From the NCBI GenBank assembly GCA_029990175.1, contig JARKIP010000035.1:34982001-35046000 (forward strand): 64,000 bases of DNA. Reading direction: 5' to 3'. Made by a program: the position numbers and the translations under genes. Positions 30,040-39,837 of this stretch are shown here, one piece after another. The first letter of the stretch is position 1. Each line of letters opens with the position of its first letter. Under the pieces are notes generated by a model, which was given only the letters and a program-made list of their open reading frames with translations, searched no databases and was not told the origin of the DNA. The stretch comes from Petunia secreta (taxonomy: Eukaryota; Streptophyta; Magnoliopsida; Solanales; Solanaceae).

Positions 30040-33000
30040 ATGTCGGATATTGATGATGGAGTAGATTATGGCTCATGTGGCGATGATGCGAGTTGCTATG
30101 ACTCGTATGGTGATGATGGAGACTATGGTTCCTACGGTGAGGATGATGGCCATTACTTTGATGATGGAAACCATGGCTCCTATGAAGATGAAGAGGTTCA
30201 CTATGATGATCGTGAGGTTGATGACGACTATGAAGCTCATGAAGATGAATTTGATGAATCTAATGCTTCTAGTCAAGAACCCGAGAATGGTGACGCTTCA
30301 AGGTATGATGATCCTACTTACTCTTCTTGTGAAGAATTTGATATTGATGGTAGTGACATAGATAGAGTTGATGATGATGTTGAACATATGGATTATTCTT
30401 ATGCATCTTCTCTTAGTGTTGCTAACGGTGTACAAGGGAGTAGTAGAGGACCTTCCATTAGTATGGGAGGTGGTGGTGGTTGTTCCATGGGGAAGGAGAA
30501 GCTTGCATCTTCTAGGTACGCTAAGCGACCTAATGCTTCTAATTCCCATGTGGAGGTTGGTTTGAGAGATGGTGTTGCCTTTGCTACAACGGGGTTATAT
30601 GCCGTGAAGGGCGTGGGTGGTTGTAGTAGGAGTAGTACTATGGGCTATGGAACCAAGGCGAGAGGCACTTATGGGTTCCATGGCATGGTTCCTTCCTTGA
30701 CTTCCAACGACATTGCTAATGTTGGGAGAGTGACGGGAAGAGGAGAATGTTCTAGTGGTGTTGCCACTAGTGGAGGGATAAGGAATACCCAAGTTGTTGG
30801 TGTTGACACTTGTGGGCGTCCAAATTCTCATTTGGGTGCCAATGTGCAAGACTTGGGTAGATGTAGGTTCGTTGTTGAGGTAGATGGTATTGGAGGATAC
30901 TTGCTCAAAATTGGTGGTACCGATGCCAATTGTATTAGCACCTCTTTGGTTGATAGGCTTAGGATACCGTGCCACAAGCTAGAGCATCCTTATGAGTATG
31001 ATGGAGTGTGGGTTTCTAAGGAGGCTCGGGTACTCATATCTCATGGGAGTTATAGATGCTATGTGTGGTGTGACGTGTATCCCATGCGTCATGTTGATGT
31101 GTGGATGGGTGAGCCGTGGTTGGAGGGGAAGAGGGTGCAATATAGTGTGGTGAAGGGTGCATATCTTGTGGGCGTAGGGCAAAGAGTCTATGACTTTGTG
31201 CCTTACCGGGCGAAGAGCCGAGTGCCTACTAGTGCCCTTTCTTTGGCAATGCAAAGGAGCAAGGAGCGAGATCTTCATTCCATGAGTAAAATTGAGCAAT
31301 CAAGGAGTCCTACAATTGCAAGAAGTGGTGGGACTAGTGCTATAAAAGAGTTGACAAATGTCAACAAGGTGAGCCCGAAGCCACTTCCAAAGTCGAGTGG
31401 TTCACCAACGAAGAAGAAGGAGACGTCAAGTGATGAGTCTCCTAGTCCTAGATTCCGGGTTGACGTGAAGAGTCCACCTACTCCGGCTATGGGTATTCTT
31501 GGGCCTCGTCCCAATTCGCCCGAATTTAAGAGACAAAAGATAGAGAGGAGTAAGGGAGCGACCGGTGACAACTCTCGAGTGGAAAAAGGAGAGGTTGTGA
31601 TGAGTGATGTGAGTGGGTTGTCACCACCCGAATCTACACCCGACCTTGAAAAGAAAATGAGGGAAAAGAAAGAGGGAAAAAGAAAAAATGAGAGTGAGGA
31701 CACCCCTTATTCTAACCTTAACCCTTTTGCTTTTTCTTCTACTTGTTTGAATTCTTGTGTAGGGGTTCTTGGAGGCAAACCGATGGAGCCTCAACCATGT
31801 TCCGTGATGGAAAGACAAGGTGAAGGAGATGCCGAATGTGAGCTACAAGGTGAAGGAACTACCCATGATCTTTCAAGTACATTGAGTGAGCCCGAGCGCG
31901 ACTCAAAGGTATGTGATAGTCCTTCTTCCCTTAAGCATGAAACTTCCTTGTCTTGTAATCTTGTTGGTAACAACTCTATGCTAGTTGATGATTTGCATGA
32001 GTATAATGTGTTTGCAACTAGTGTAGAGCCTTCGGGTCAACTTGTGTGTGAAATTGAACCACTAGTTGAGAGGGTTGAAAAGCCACATCATGATGTGAGC
32101 TCGGTTTTCATTGAACCTCTCTTTAGTGAAGATGTCATAGTTGACCTTGCTTGTGAACCTTGTTATGACACCCCACCTATATTTGATAAAGGAGAAGATG
32201 AATTGCATGATAATCTTACTCTTCCCTTTGATTGCTTAATTGATAGTGGTGGTTCCTTGTGTCGTAGTGAGGATGGATGTGACCTTGAGGAGTCTCTCGT
32301 GTGTGAGATGGATCGATTTATTTTCGATGACTCCTCGAGTGAGAGTGAAGGACCTAGTCTTGATTCTATGCTTTTGTGTAACCATGAATTTGAGGTACAT
32401 GCCTTTACATTTCTATTGTTTGAAGGCAATCTCATTTGTGGTGGTGAATTGTATCGGACTAGGGTCGGTAGTAGAGTCGAACCTCCATGGTTTGTCAAGT
32501 TAGGCTCTATAGATGATCCAACGTATGGAACTCCGAGTAAGGAGAGTGGTCTTGGTATTGGTCGTGATGACCTACCTTCTAGTAGTCCTAGCCTTCGTTG
32601 TGTGGACTATAACGATGAAGGACCTATTTTGGAGACCTTCCTTTGGAGTTTGTCCAATAAGGAGGATTGTCTTGGGGTTGATTTGGAAGGTGAGGAGGTA
32701 CCTCTCGGTGTGTGTATGAATGCTCTTAAGAAGGGGAGTGGAGTAGTCGATGTTAGTTGTGAATTGAACTATTTTACCTACTCCATCCCATATGTGGAGC
32801 ACACCTTGAGTGTTGGGCATACCAAAGCCAATGTGTCACATTGTGATAAAATTGAGTCGAAGGCTTGGTGTGTTGATCATGGGCTTAGGGGTCGTGGGGA
32901 ATTTAATTGCAACATGCATATCCTTGATCTCTTTGCTTGTTTGAAAAATGGGTGCTTGTCCTTGTCGAGCCAAGACTATGTTGTTTCCTTTGGGGACATA

Positions 33001-33093
33001 TGCTTTTTAATGGGTATTGATGCTTGGCTCTATCACAAGAGTGTGTTTTCCACACCACTTGCACTTATTATTGTTGAGCTAACCTACTTGTGA
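30040..33093 (+). CDS. Asp/Gly/Tyr-rich protein with inactive protease-like domain and X module, 1017 aa, intact
   Basis: I chose the ATG at 30040 (MSDIDDG); the frame is open further upstream but only from a non-ATG codon. Regions: (1) residues ~1-125, very acidic with D/Y/G-rich repeats; (2) ~140-255, Ser/Gly-rich with SISMGGGGG; (3) ~275-390, aligned by eye with the retropepsin of E4: shared CR, AN.IS.-LV, L.IP, HP/YEY and GEPW, but at 30901-30939 the catalytic DSG reads IGG; (4) linker with PTKKKE; (5) ~500-1017, X module with KIERSKG, DVSGLSPP, HHDVSS, CYDTPP, RTRVGS..EPPW, KKGSGV and C-terminal IDAWLYHKSVFST in a hydrophobic context. No zinc knuckle, RT or integrase. I do not recognise the protein. 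The frame stays open in E8, E10 and, as far as visible, E1, which suggests it is used. Confidence 0.88.
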   Translation: MSDIDDGVDYGSCGDDASCYDSYGDDGDYGSYGEDDGHYFDDGNHGSYEDEEVHYDDREVDDDYEAHEDEFDESNASSQEPENGDASRYDDPTYSSCEEFDIDGSDIDRVDDDVEHMDYSYASSLSVANGVQGSSRGPSISMGGGGGCSMGKEKLASSRYAKRPNASNSHVEVGLRDGVAFATTGLYAVKGVGGCSRSSTMGYGTKARGTYGFHGMVPSLTSNDIANVGRVTGRGECSSGVATSGGIRNTQVVGVDTCGRPNSHLGANVQDLGRCRFVVEVDGIGGYLLKIGGTDANCISTSLVDRLRIPCHKLEHPYEYDGVWVSKEARVLISHGSYRCYVWCDVYPMRHVDVWMGEPWLEGKRVQYSVVKGAYLVGVGQRVYDFVPYRAKSRVPTSALSLAMQRSKERDLHSMSKIEQSRSPTIARSGGTSAIKELTNVNKVSPKPLPKSSGSPTKKKETSSDESPSPRFRVDVKSPPTPAMGILGPRPNSPEFKRQKIERSKGATGDNSRVEKGEVVMSDVSGLSPPESTPDLEKKMREKKEGKRKNESEDTPYSNLNPFAFSSTCLNSCVGVLGGKPMEPQPCSVMERQGEGDAECELQGEGTTHDLSSTLSEPERDSKVCDSPSSLKHETSLSCNLVGNNSMLVDDLHEYNVFATSVEPSGQLVCEIEPLVERVEKPHHDVSSVFIEPLFSEDVIVDLACEPCYDTPPIFDKGEDELHDNLTLPFDCLIDSGGSLCRSEDGCDLEESLVCEMDRFIFDDSSSESEGPSLDSMLLCNHEFEVHAFTFLLFEGNLICGGELYRTRVGSRVEPPWFVKLGSIDDPTYGTPSKESGLGIGRDDLPSSSPSLRCVDYNDEGPILETFLWSLSNKEDCLGVDLEGEEVPLGVCMNALKKGSGVVDVSCELNYFTYSIPYVEHTLSVGHTKANVSHCDKIESKAWCVDHGLRGRGEFNCNMHILDLFACLKNGCLSLSSQDYVVSFGDICFLMGIDAWLYHKSVFSTPLALIIVELTYL

Positions 33094-33179
33094 AGTAGGA
33101 AGTTTTTGGTTGTGCTTGTTTTGATTGTAGGTTTTGATGGTTCGATTTCGAGGACGAAATCCTTTCAAGAAGGGGAGGA
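33094..33179 (+). other. E8 3' untranslated segment with inverted repeat and polypurine tract
   Basis: Contains a pyrimidine-rich stretch ending in TTGTAG (33110-33130), then GATTTCG-AGGA-CGAAATC (33144-33161) and AAGAAGGGGAGGA before the 3' LTR. In autonomous relatives the same bases encode SRTK..QEGEDD; here they are outside the ORF but unchanged. Confidence 0.82.
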
Positions 33180-34009
33180 TGATGCAATATAAAATGGCCT
33201 AAACGACAACCATCAAAAGCCGAGCTCGAGAGCACAACGGATACGAGTCAAGGCCTCCGGAAACATCTTGAAAGATCATGCATTGGAGCGCCGAGGATGG
33301 AGGAAACAGGGCAGGAAAACAGGCAGCCCAAAACAGGGCAAAACAGGGGAGCAATCTGGGAGCTCACTGCCTGAGGAAGAACAAGTGTTCTTCGCGATCG
33401 CGTCCATACCTGCGCGATCGCGAAGAGGAGTCCTTTACCCTGCGCGACAGCGTGTGATCTTGAGCGATCGCGTGGAGTTGAAGTCCAGTCAGATCGATCT
33501 CTGCGCGACAGCGACAAAGCAAGCGCGATCGCGATGCTTTGAAGAATGCCCAGCGTGATCGCGAGCCTTCCTGGCGCGATCGCGAAGAAGAAGTATTGAG
33601 CAGCGAGGCAGAATCAGTTGCAGGGCCATTTTTGTCCAAAACTCTATGTAAATGTATATATAGCACATTTTGTTCTTCATTTCATAGTTTAGCTTGAATT
33701 GAATAGAGAGAAGAGAGAATTAGAGAAGGCCGAGCCTTTCTAGTCCGAAGCCCGAGGCTTCATGTATCTCATCGACTTGGAATCTATGGAGATTCACCAC
33801 TAGCGTGAATTCCTTGTAAGGTTCGAGTTTCACTTTCTCCCTTTTGGATTATTAATTCATGTCTTGAATTCATTAATCCGTTCTTTCTTCTCGTTTCTTG
33901 ACTCCCCAATCCTTGTTTCCCGATATCTTTGATATCACCTATCTTGTTATTTACCGCTTCCGCATTATTTGTGTCGTTGTTTAGCTTCCGCTCGTTTTGG
34001 GTTGCATCA
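33180..34009 (+). repeat. E8 3' LTR (830 bp)
   Basis: Pair of 28106-28935. The four differences I see are all transitions, three of them at CG sites and one at a CCG site. Confidence 0.96.
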
Positions 34010-34014
34010 ATAGG

Positions 34015-34396
34015 GGGCATCAAAGTAATCATCATCAAGTCCGAGGCCCTCCCCTTCTTGAGCTTCATCAACTTGCTCAAGAGGTGCAATGTTTCTCCGT
34101 GGCCTTAGGAATGGAACATCTCCTTGGGGATTGCCCAAGGGTTGGGGATTGCCCAACATTCTTTCTCTAGCAAGAGCCTCATCCCTCAACCGTTGTCGAC
34201 GAACTAGCTCCGCATAATGATCCGGCTTCATGATGGAATCATCACTAGTGCCTTCATTGGGGTCCTTTTGGACACTCGGGGTCCTCTCCTTTTCAAGAAC
34301 CTCCATTTTAAGGTTTAGGGCCTTCACCTCGGCTAACAAGCTAGCCAAGACGTCGGTTGGAACCTCAATGGTACTCTTTGCTTTCTCCTCCGCCAT
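34015..34396 (-). CDS. gag-pol: E7 gag, N-terminal part split off by E8
   Basis: ATG at 34396 (MAEEKAK). It encodes about 127 residues of Gag with a predicted coiled-coil-like start (LLAEVKALNLKMEVLEKE) and the motif RTPSVQ seen in all Gags of this window. It is cut at the E8 target site and continues in frame at 28105. Confidence 0.93.
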
Positions 34397-35700
34397 GTAC
34401 CTACAACAATCAAAAACAAGAAAGGAAGATTAGAGTAAAAGTCCTCACTCACTCCCTCACTTTTGTTTGTCGCTCGGGTTCACTCAAGCTTGGGGTTGGT
34501 TTCACACAAACTTGAAATCAATGGCCTCCTCGTAGTTGCGCAACCTCCTCAAAGATCAAACCAAAATACAAGAACCAAATGCTCTTCGGGAAGAGTGGAT
34601 TCAATGGGACTCGATCAACGCCAAGCTATTTGGTGCGCACTTGAACCAAACAATTAACTACGAATCTTCTTTGAAATCTACTCTCCTTCTAGGCACGAGT
34701 GTCCTAGTCGAATGAGGGATTAGTACTAATTGGGTAGAAGTGTTACCCTCAAAGTACTAACCGGAAGTGGCGCGATCAAATGTTCAAAGATCGAATCGCC
34801 ACTAAACGGATTCGGAATTGAACGAATTTTGGTTTGTGATCTAGAAACTCACCATATTTGATGATGCTATGGGAGTTTTGGTGGGTGGAAACTGTTACGA
34901 TGCCTTTGCGAACGTTCTGTCCAACTTCAGGAAATTCTGGAAATTGGTACCCTTCGCGATCGCGTGCAGAGGGGCGCGATCGCGATGAACAAGAATTCAG
35001 GAATGGCGCGATAGCGCGAGACCTTGCGCGATCGCGCAGGTTTGTTCAGCTGAACCAGAAACTCGACAGAAAAACAGCAGTTTTGGCACACACAATAACC
35101 CAAATTCAACCTTTTCAGTTTTCAAGCTTGCAAAAGGTGTTTTCAACTGTGGTAAACAACCCACAATGGTTCTAACACAAAAACAACCATTTAACAACTT
35201 GTTTTTCAATGATTTTGGGTCAAGTTCTTCAACTTTTCAAAACCTTCAAAGTTCAAAATTTCGATTTTCACTACAATACTCCAAATGATGTTATGAGGGT
35301 ATCAAATCAACGGGAAAACTATAGTGAACAATCCCCGATAACAAACAACCACAAAATCATAACATCAAACAAGTTTTGGCAAATTTTGCAAAATACCCAA
35401 CCTAGGGTTCAAATTTTTCAACTTTTGATTTTCAACTCCAAAACGCGTTTTGTTGGTACCCAATTGTCGGGTTCACGTAAACAAACAATCCCCGATAATC
35501 AAAACCAACAAAATCGTAACATCAAGCGATTTCCTTCAAATTTTTGGGTTTTTGAGTTTTCGAATTTTTTTTTTTTTTTTCTTCTTTTTCAATATAACAA
35601 GAACAAGAACACGAAAATAAATGCGGAACAAAGATGACAAGCACGAAGAGTAGGACGAGGGCTCGTAAGAACGCAACCCTAGCCTTGCTCTGATACCAAC
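34397..35700 (-). other. E7 5' leader
   Basis: Primer site 35686-35698, A run in sense (T run about 35565-35580), CGCGATCGCG palindromes about 34956-35038, and hairpin 34720-34760 (perfect outer arms TTAGTACT/AGTACTAA, inner arms GGGTA/TACCC). Confidence 0.77.
35686..35698 (-). other. Primer-binding site (initiator tRNA-Met) of E7
   Basis: TGGTATCAGAGCA on the minus strand with GT between it and the LTR end TTATCA. Confidence 0.92.
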
Positions 35701-36450
35701 TGATAAGGGGCAAACCCACGAAAGCGATAAAGAGATAAGCGAGACGAGACTTACACTAAAGTTCGAGTAGCAACGAAGAACTTGTTCCGTTACACCCCAA
35801 ACGATTGGAAAGAATCACCTAACACTATGCAACTACCCTCAAGAGACACGAGGCTCAAGCAAATAGAATGATCGAAGATGGATTGAAGAGCAACTTGGAT
35901 TCATCCAATTGATTTCAAGCCAAAAAGAGTTACAAGTGTTTGAGAGCAATGCTCATTAATGTTCTTTGTTCAAAGTAAGGTCAAGCAATAAATGAAAGAG
36001 GGGTGTTATAAATACACCCCTTTACAAGGTTTTCCTAGTTTCTGGTCCGAGGCTGCCAAAGTGTTCATCGCGATCGCGCATGATTATATGCGATCGCGAG
36101 GCACACTTAAAACTAGTTGCGCGATCGCGCAAGACATGGCGCGAAGGCGAAGAGCAAGAAGAGACTCTTCGCGATCGCGAAGGTATTCACGCGATCGCGA
36201 AGAACAAAAATCCAGCTTCAGGCAGTAAGCTCAGCAGAATTCCCCTGTTTTGGCCCTGTTTTGGTCCCCTGCTTCTTGCTCTGTTTCCTGCCCTGTTTCA
36301 ACGTTGATTGAGCTCCAATGCATTGTTTTCAAGTCTTCTCCCGAGCTCGTATCGTCCATGCCCTTCCGGATCAAGTGTAAGTGAGCATCATGAAGTGCTT
36401 TGGCTTGGCTTCTCGTAAAGGGTCTTGTGACGGTGGTTTGCCCCGCATCA
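35701..36450 (-). repeat. E7 5' LTR (750 bp)
   Basis: Pair of 22912-23661, apparently identical. GC palindromes at about 36067-36204. Confidence 0.97.
35999..36021 (-). promoter_or_regulatory. TATA box within an inverted repeat, E7 5' LTR
   Basis: AGGGGTGT and ACACCCCT (8 bp, perfect) enclose TATAAAT. The same arrangement with other arm sequences occurs in E10 and E12. Confidence 0.65.
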
Positions 36451-36455
36451 CTTTA

Positions 36456-38202
36456 GGTGGTGAAACAAGCGTTGATTGAGTTTAGCATTGGGAGCTATAA
36501 GGATAAGATCATGTTTGACGTGGTCCCGATGCAAGCATGCCATTTATTGTTTGGAAGACCATGGCAACATGATAGGTGTGTAGTGATGGCCGGACCAACT
36601 CCTATACGGTCAAGCAAGATGGGAGAAAGCATGTGCTTAGACCTTTGACTCCAAGGCAAGTAAGGGAAGACTACCAACGGATGAAGGAGTTGAGGGAAGA
36701 GGCTAAAGCAAAGTCACCCATTGTACTTGAACCCGAGGTAAACAATCTTATTGTTTTGCCAATGCATGATGAAAATGAGAGTCACTCCACTTCAAATGAG
36801 AGAGAAAAGATAGAGAGAAGTGAGGGAGTGACCGGTGACAATCCAAGAGAGGAAAAAGGAGAGGATTTGAGGAGTGATGTGAGGGGATTGTCACCACAAA
36901 CTACACTTGACCATGAGGTAAAATTGAGAGATATGAGAGGTGAGGAAGGAAAAATTGAGAGTGAGAGCACCTATTGTTCTAACCCTTCTTTATCTTCTAT
37001 CTCTTCTTGTGAAAGCTCTTGTGTAGGTACATTTGAAGACAAGTCATTGGAGCCTCAATGTGAGCTTCATGAAGGAGAAGTTGCATATGACACTTCAAAC
37101 CTTGTGAGTGACCAAGGAAGTACTACAAATGTAAGTGTTGCTTCACCTTTTCATGAACTTACTAGCTATTTGTCTTGTGATGACTCAACACTAGTTGGAG
37201 CTTGTGATGCATCTAGTGAATATGCCACTAGTGAAGAGTCTAGTTGTCAACTTGTGTGTACTCGTGAAACACTAGTTGGAAGGGATGCTATGCCACCTCA
37301 TGATGTGAGCTCATTGTTCATTGAACCCTTCCCTAGTGTAGATTTGATAGTTGACCGTGATTGTGACCTTTGCTATGACGCACCGCCAACCTTTGACATA
37401 GGGAAAGATGAGGTAGTTGACCATTCCCTAATTGATATGCTTCTATTTGGTGGACCAATGTGTTGTGGTGAGGATGGTCTTGTCCTTGAGGAGTCCAAAT
37501 TGCATGAATTGGACAAGGTTGTCTATGATGACTCCTCAAGTGAACTTAGTCTTGATACCATGCTTTTATGTGACCATGAAGTTGAGATGCATGCTTTTAC
37601 ATTTTCATTATTTGAAGATAATCTTAATTGTGGTAGCAATTTGTGTCGGACTAGTGTTGGTAGTAAGATGAAACCCCCATGGTGTGAAGGAAATAATTCC
37701 TTAGGCAACCCATTATTTGAGAATTTGGGGTTATGATGAAGAAGAATCTATCATCAATGCCTTCCTTGAGAGCTTGTCTTTTGAGAAGGGTTGCTTAGGT
37801 GATGAAATTGGAGGTGAAAGGGAATCCCTTGGTGTGAGTAAGTATGCTCTAAAGAAGGGGAGTGGAGTACTTGATGTTACTTGCATTTTGGGTTACTTGA
37901 CTCACTCCACTCCACACGTTGATCACACCTCAAGGATAGATTGGTTTGTTGATCTTGAACTCAAGGTTCAAGGGGATTTTGATAGCTTGATCTTCCATTT
38001 TTCATATCCCCATGGCTTATATGATCACTATTGTGTTAGGTGCATGATGATCTTTAGCCAAGTACTTTTTGTTCTCTTTGGAGACTTGATATTTGTGCTT
38101 TTAATTGATGCTTGGTTATATCACAAGAGTGTGTTTTCCACACTTCTTGCACTAACCTACTTTCAAAGTAGGAATTCTTGTGTTGCTTGTCGTTGCTTGT
38201 AG
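36456..38202 (+). pseudogene. E6 protease end and X module, broken
   Basis: Continues E6 after the E7 insertion: end of the protease (FDVVPMQACHLLFGRPWQ) and an X module closely related to that of E4. The codon spanning the E7 insertion reads TAG. There is a frameshift near 36580-36600 and a second, restoring one near 37715-37736. An integrase-tail relic (about 38203-38275) follows the final stop. It is not translatable as one protein. Confidence 0.85.
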
Positions 38203-38322
38203 GTTCTAAGCTCCATGTTAAGGCAAGGGAGATCTTGGAAGAGACCTATGTCAAGGTGACGGTCAAGAGTTACAAAGGAGGAGAGCATTGGGCACCCCGA
38301 AGAGAGATGCCATGGACGTGAA

Positions 38323-38364
38323 TGCATTGATTTTGAGGACGAAATCTTCTCAAGAAGGGGAGGT
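38323..38364 (+). other. E6 polypurine tract and adjacent inverted repeat
   Basis: GATTTTG-AGGA-CGAAATC (one mismatch in the arms) is followed by AAGAAGGGGAGG and the LTR. Confidence 0.75.
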
Positions 38365-39130
38365 TTATAAGCCCCAAATCGAGACAAGACACCTTCCAAC
38401 ACTTTCCAACATGTACCAAGCTTGGAAGATACAAAGGACTTGAGGTCACGGGCTTTGGAAGTGTTCCGGATGGTTTCAACATTAGGCTCCACGCCTAAGG
38501 AGGAGGGAGAAGGCCCAGCACAGCCAGGCGCTCCGCCTAGCCCAGGCGCCCCGCCTAGGAAGCTCACTGCCTAAATGTGCAAAATGGTGCCAGGCGCCCC
38601 ACCTGCCTAGGCGCCCCAGCCCAGGCGCCCCACCTAGCTCCAGGCGCCCCACCTAGCTTCAGCATGATCCAGGCGCCCCTCCCAGCCCAAGGCGCCCCTC
38701 CTAGCTACTGAATTTATGTTTCTTTTACTGTTTTGCCCTACGTGGCTTATTTGATGAACCTTATTAGTAAGGGTATTTAGGTCATTGTGTAAGCTTGGGA
38801 AACACTATAAATAGCCAAGCCTAGCTTATTTTACACTTAGTTTATGTTGAATGATGAATTGAATATTGTAAAGAGTGGATTCTCTTTGGGTTTATGAAAA
38901 CCAACCTTAGTTGGGACTTGTTACTTCTAGTGGATTCTAGTTGCCTAACAACCCCGCCCCGATCATTCTACTTGCGAGTTCTAGTTGACTCGAGGGTAGT
39001 TGCATAGCGTAGGTGTTCTTGTCCTTCTCCCGGGGTGTAACGGAACAAGTTCTCCGTTGCTACTTGGGATTAGAGATCGAGTTACGTCTCGTTCTTTATC
39101 CTTTTTACTTTCCGCGTTTGAGGTCCATCA
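38365..39130 (+). repeat. LTR shared by E6 (as 3' LTR) and E9 (as 5' LTR), 766 bp
   Basis: Preceded by the E6 polypurine tract and followed by a primer site and E9 leader, so it serves two internal regions. It begins TTATAAG instead of TGATAAG, i.e. the terminal TG is mutated. It contains AGGCGCCCCGCCT-type palindromes (about 38524-38705) and GCTTGG/CCAAGC arms around TATAAATAG (38793-38820). Confidence 0.85.
38793..38820 (+). promoter_or_regulatory. TATA box within an inverted repeat, shared E6/E9 LTR
   Basis: Arms GCTTGG and CCAAGC (6 bp) enclose a 16-base loop with TATAAATA. Confidence 0.55.
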
Positions 39131-39837
39131 GTTTGGTATCAGAGCAAGGCTCGGGTTTTGTTTCTACAAACCCCCGACCCTTGATTCTTCGTGCCTAGTA
39201 TCTTTTCTTTTAGTTTTCTTGTTGTTGAAGTTATTGAAAGAAGAAAATTACAAAAAAATTGAAAATTTGAAAAATCCAAAAATTGGGTGTATCTTGTTGG
39301 TTTGGATGATTTATGATATGGGTGTTATAGATTCTTGATCGTGGATGAATTCCCGTTACTTGGATACCAAAATTGTTTGGATTGGTGGAGTTTGAAAATT
39401 TGAAACCCCAAAACCCATTAAACCCTTGGAGAACTTGTTCTTGATGATTTTTGGCTTGATTCTTGGGTTGGATTGATGCTTGATTTAAAACTTGATATTG
39501 GGGATTGATCTTCATTGAAAAACAAACGATTCGGTACCAATTTTGTGGGATTTGAGTATGTATAACACCAAGTTTGATGAATCACAATCCATTTTGAAAA
39601 CCCTTTGAAAAACCCCCTTGTTCTTGAGTTCTTGGCATTGAATCTTGAAATTGATTGATTGTTTGGATGTTAATGTGATTGGGGTTTGTTAAGGAAGATC
39701 AAAAACAACTTTGGGTATCATTGGATTGTGAAAACAAGTTGAAAACATCAGATTTGGAGCTTGAAAATCGACTTGAAACGAGTTTGGAACGAGTTGGAAA
39801 AGGCTTCAGGCCAGGCGCCCCGCCTAAGCCAGGCGCC
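39131..39837 (+). other. E9 leader, first part
   Basis: Primer site 39134-39146, A-rich tract about 39237-39282, then sequence nearly identical to the E6 leader, up to the E10 insertion inside a GC palindrome (target GCGCC). Confidence 0.8.

Larger units (their letters stand above)
28106..34009 (+). mobile_element. E8: complete non-autonomous X-module element inserted in E7 gag
   Basis: 5' LTR 28106-28935, GT spacer, primer site, leader, one ORF, polypurine tract, 3' LTR 33180-34009. Both LTRs are 830 bp with four differences seen by eye. The target duplication is ATAGG (28101-28105 and 34010-34014). Confidence 0.97.
22912..36450 (-). mobile_element. E7: autonomous CRM-like element, interrupted in gag by E8
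   Basis: 3' LTR 22912-23661, gag-pol in two pieces, leader, primer site, 5' LTR 35701-36450. Both LTRs are 750 bp and look identical by eye. The target duplication is CTTTA (22907-22911 and 36451-36455). It is inserted in the E6 protease region. Confidence 0.97.
19993..38364 (+). mobile_element. E6: old, broken Gag-protease-X element interrupted by E7
   Basis: Leader, gag and X-module pseudogene in two pieces (19993-22911 and 36456-38364), ending at the polypurine tract AAGAAGGGGAGG before the LTR 38365-39130. Its own 5' LTR is not present. Upstream lies the E5 LTR and leader of a different family. Confidence 0.85.

Noticed and set aside
23442..34396. Two separate genes (34396-34015 and 28105-23442)
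   Set aside because: They are one gag-pol frame interrupted by E8, joined in phase at the ATAGG duplication.
35565..35580. T run as a terminator or poly(A) tail of a retroposed gene
   Set aside because: It is part of the A-rich leader tract of E7 in antisense and has counterparts at the same place in other leaders.
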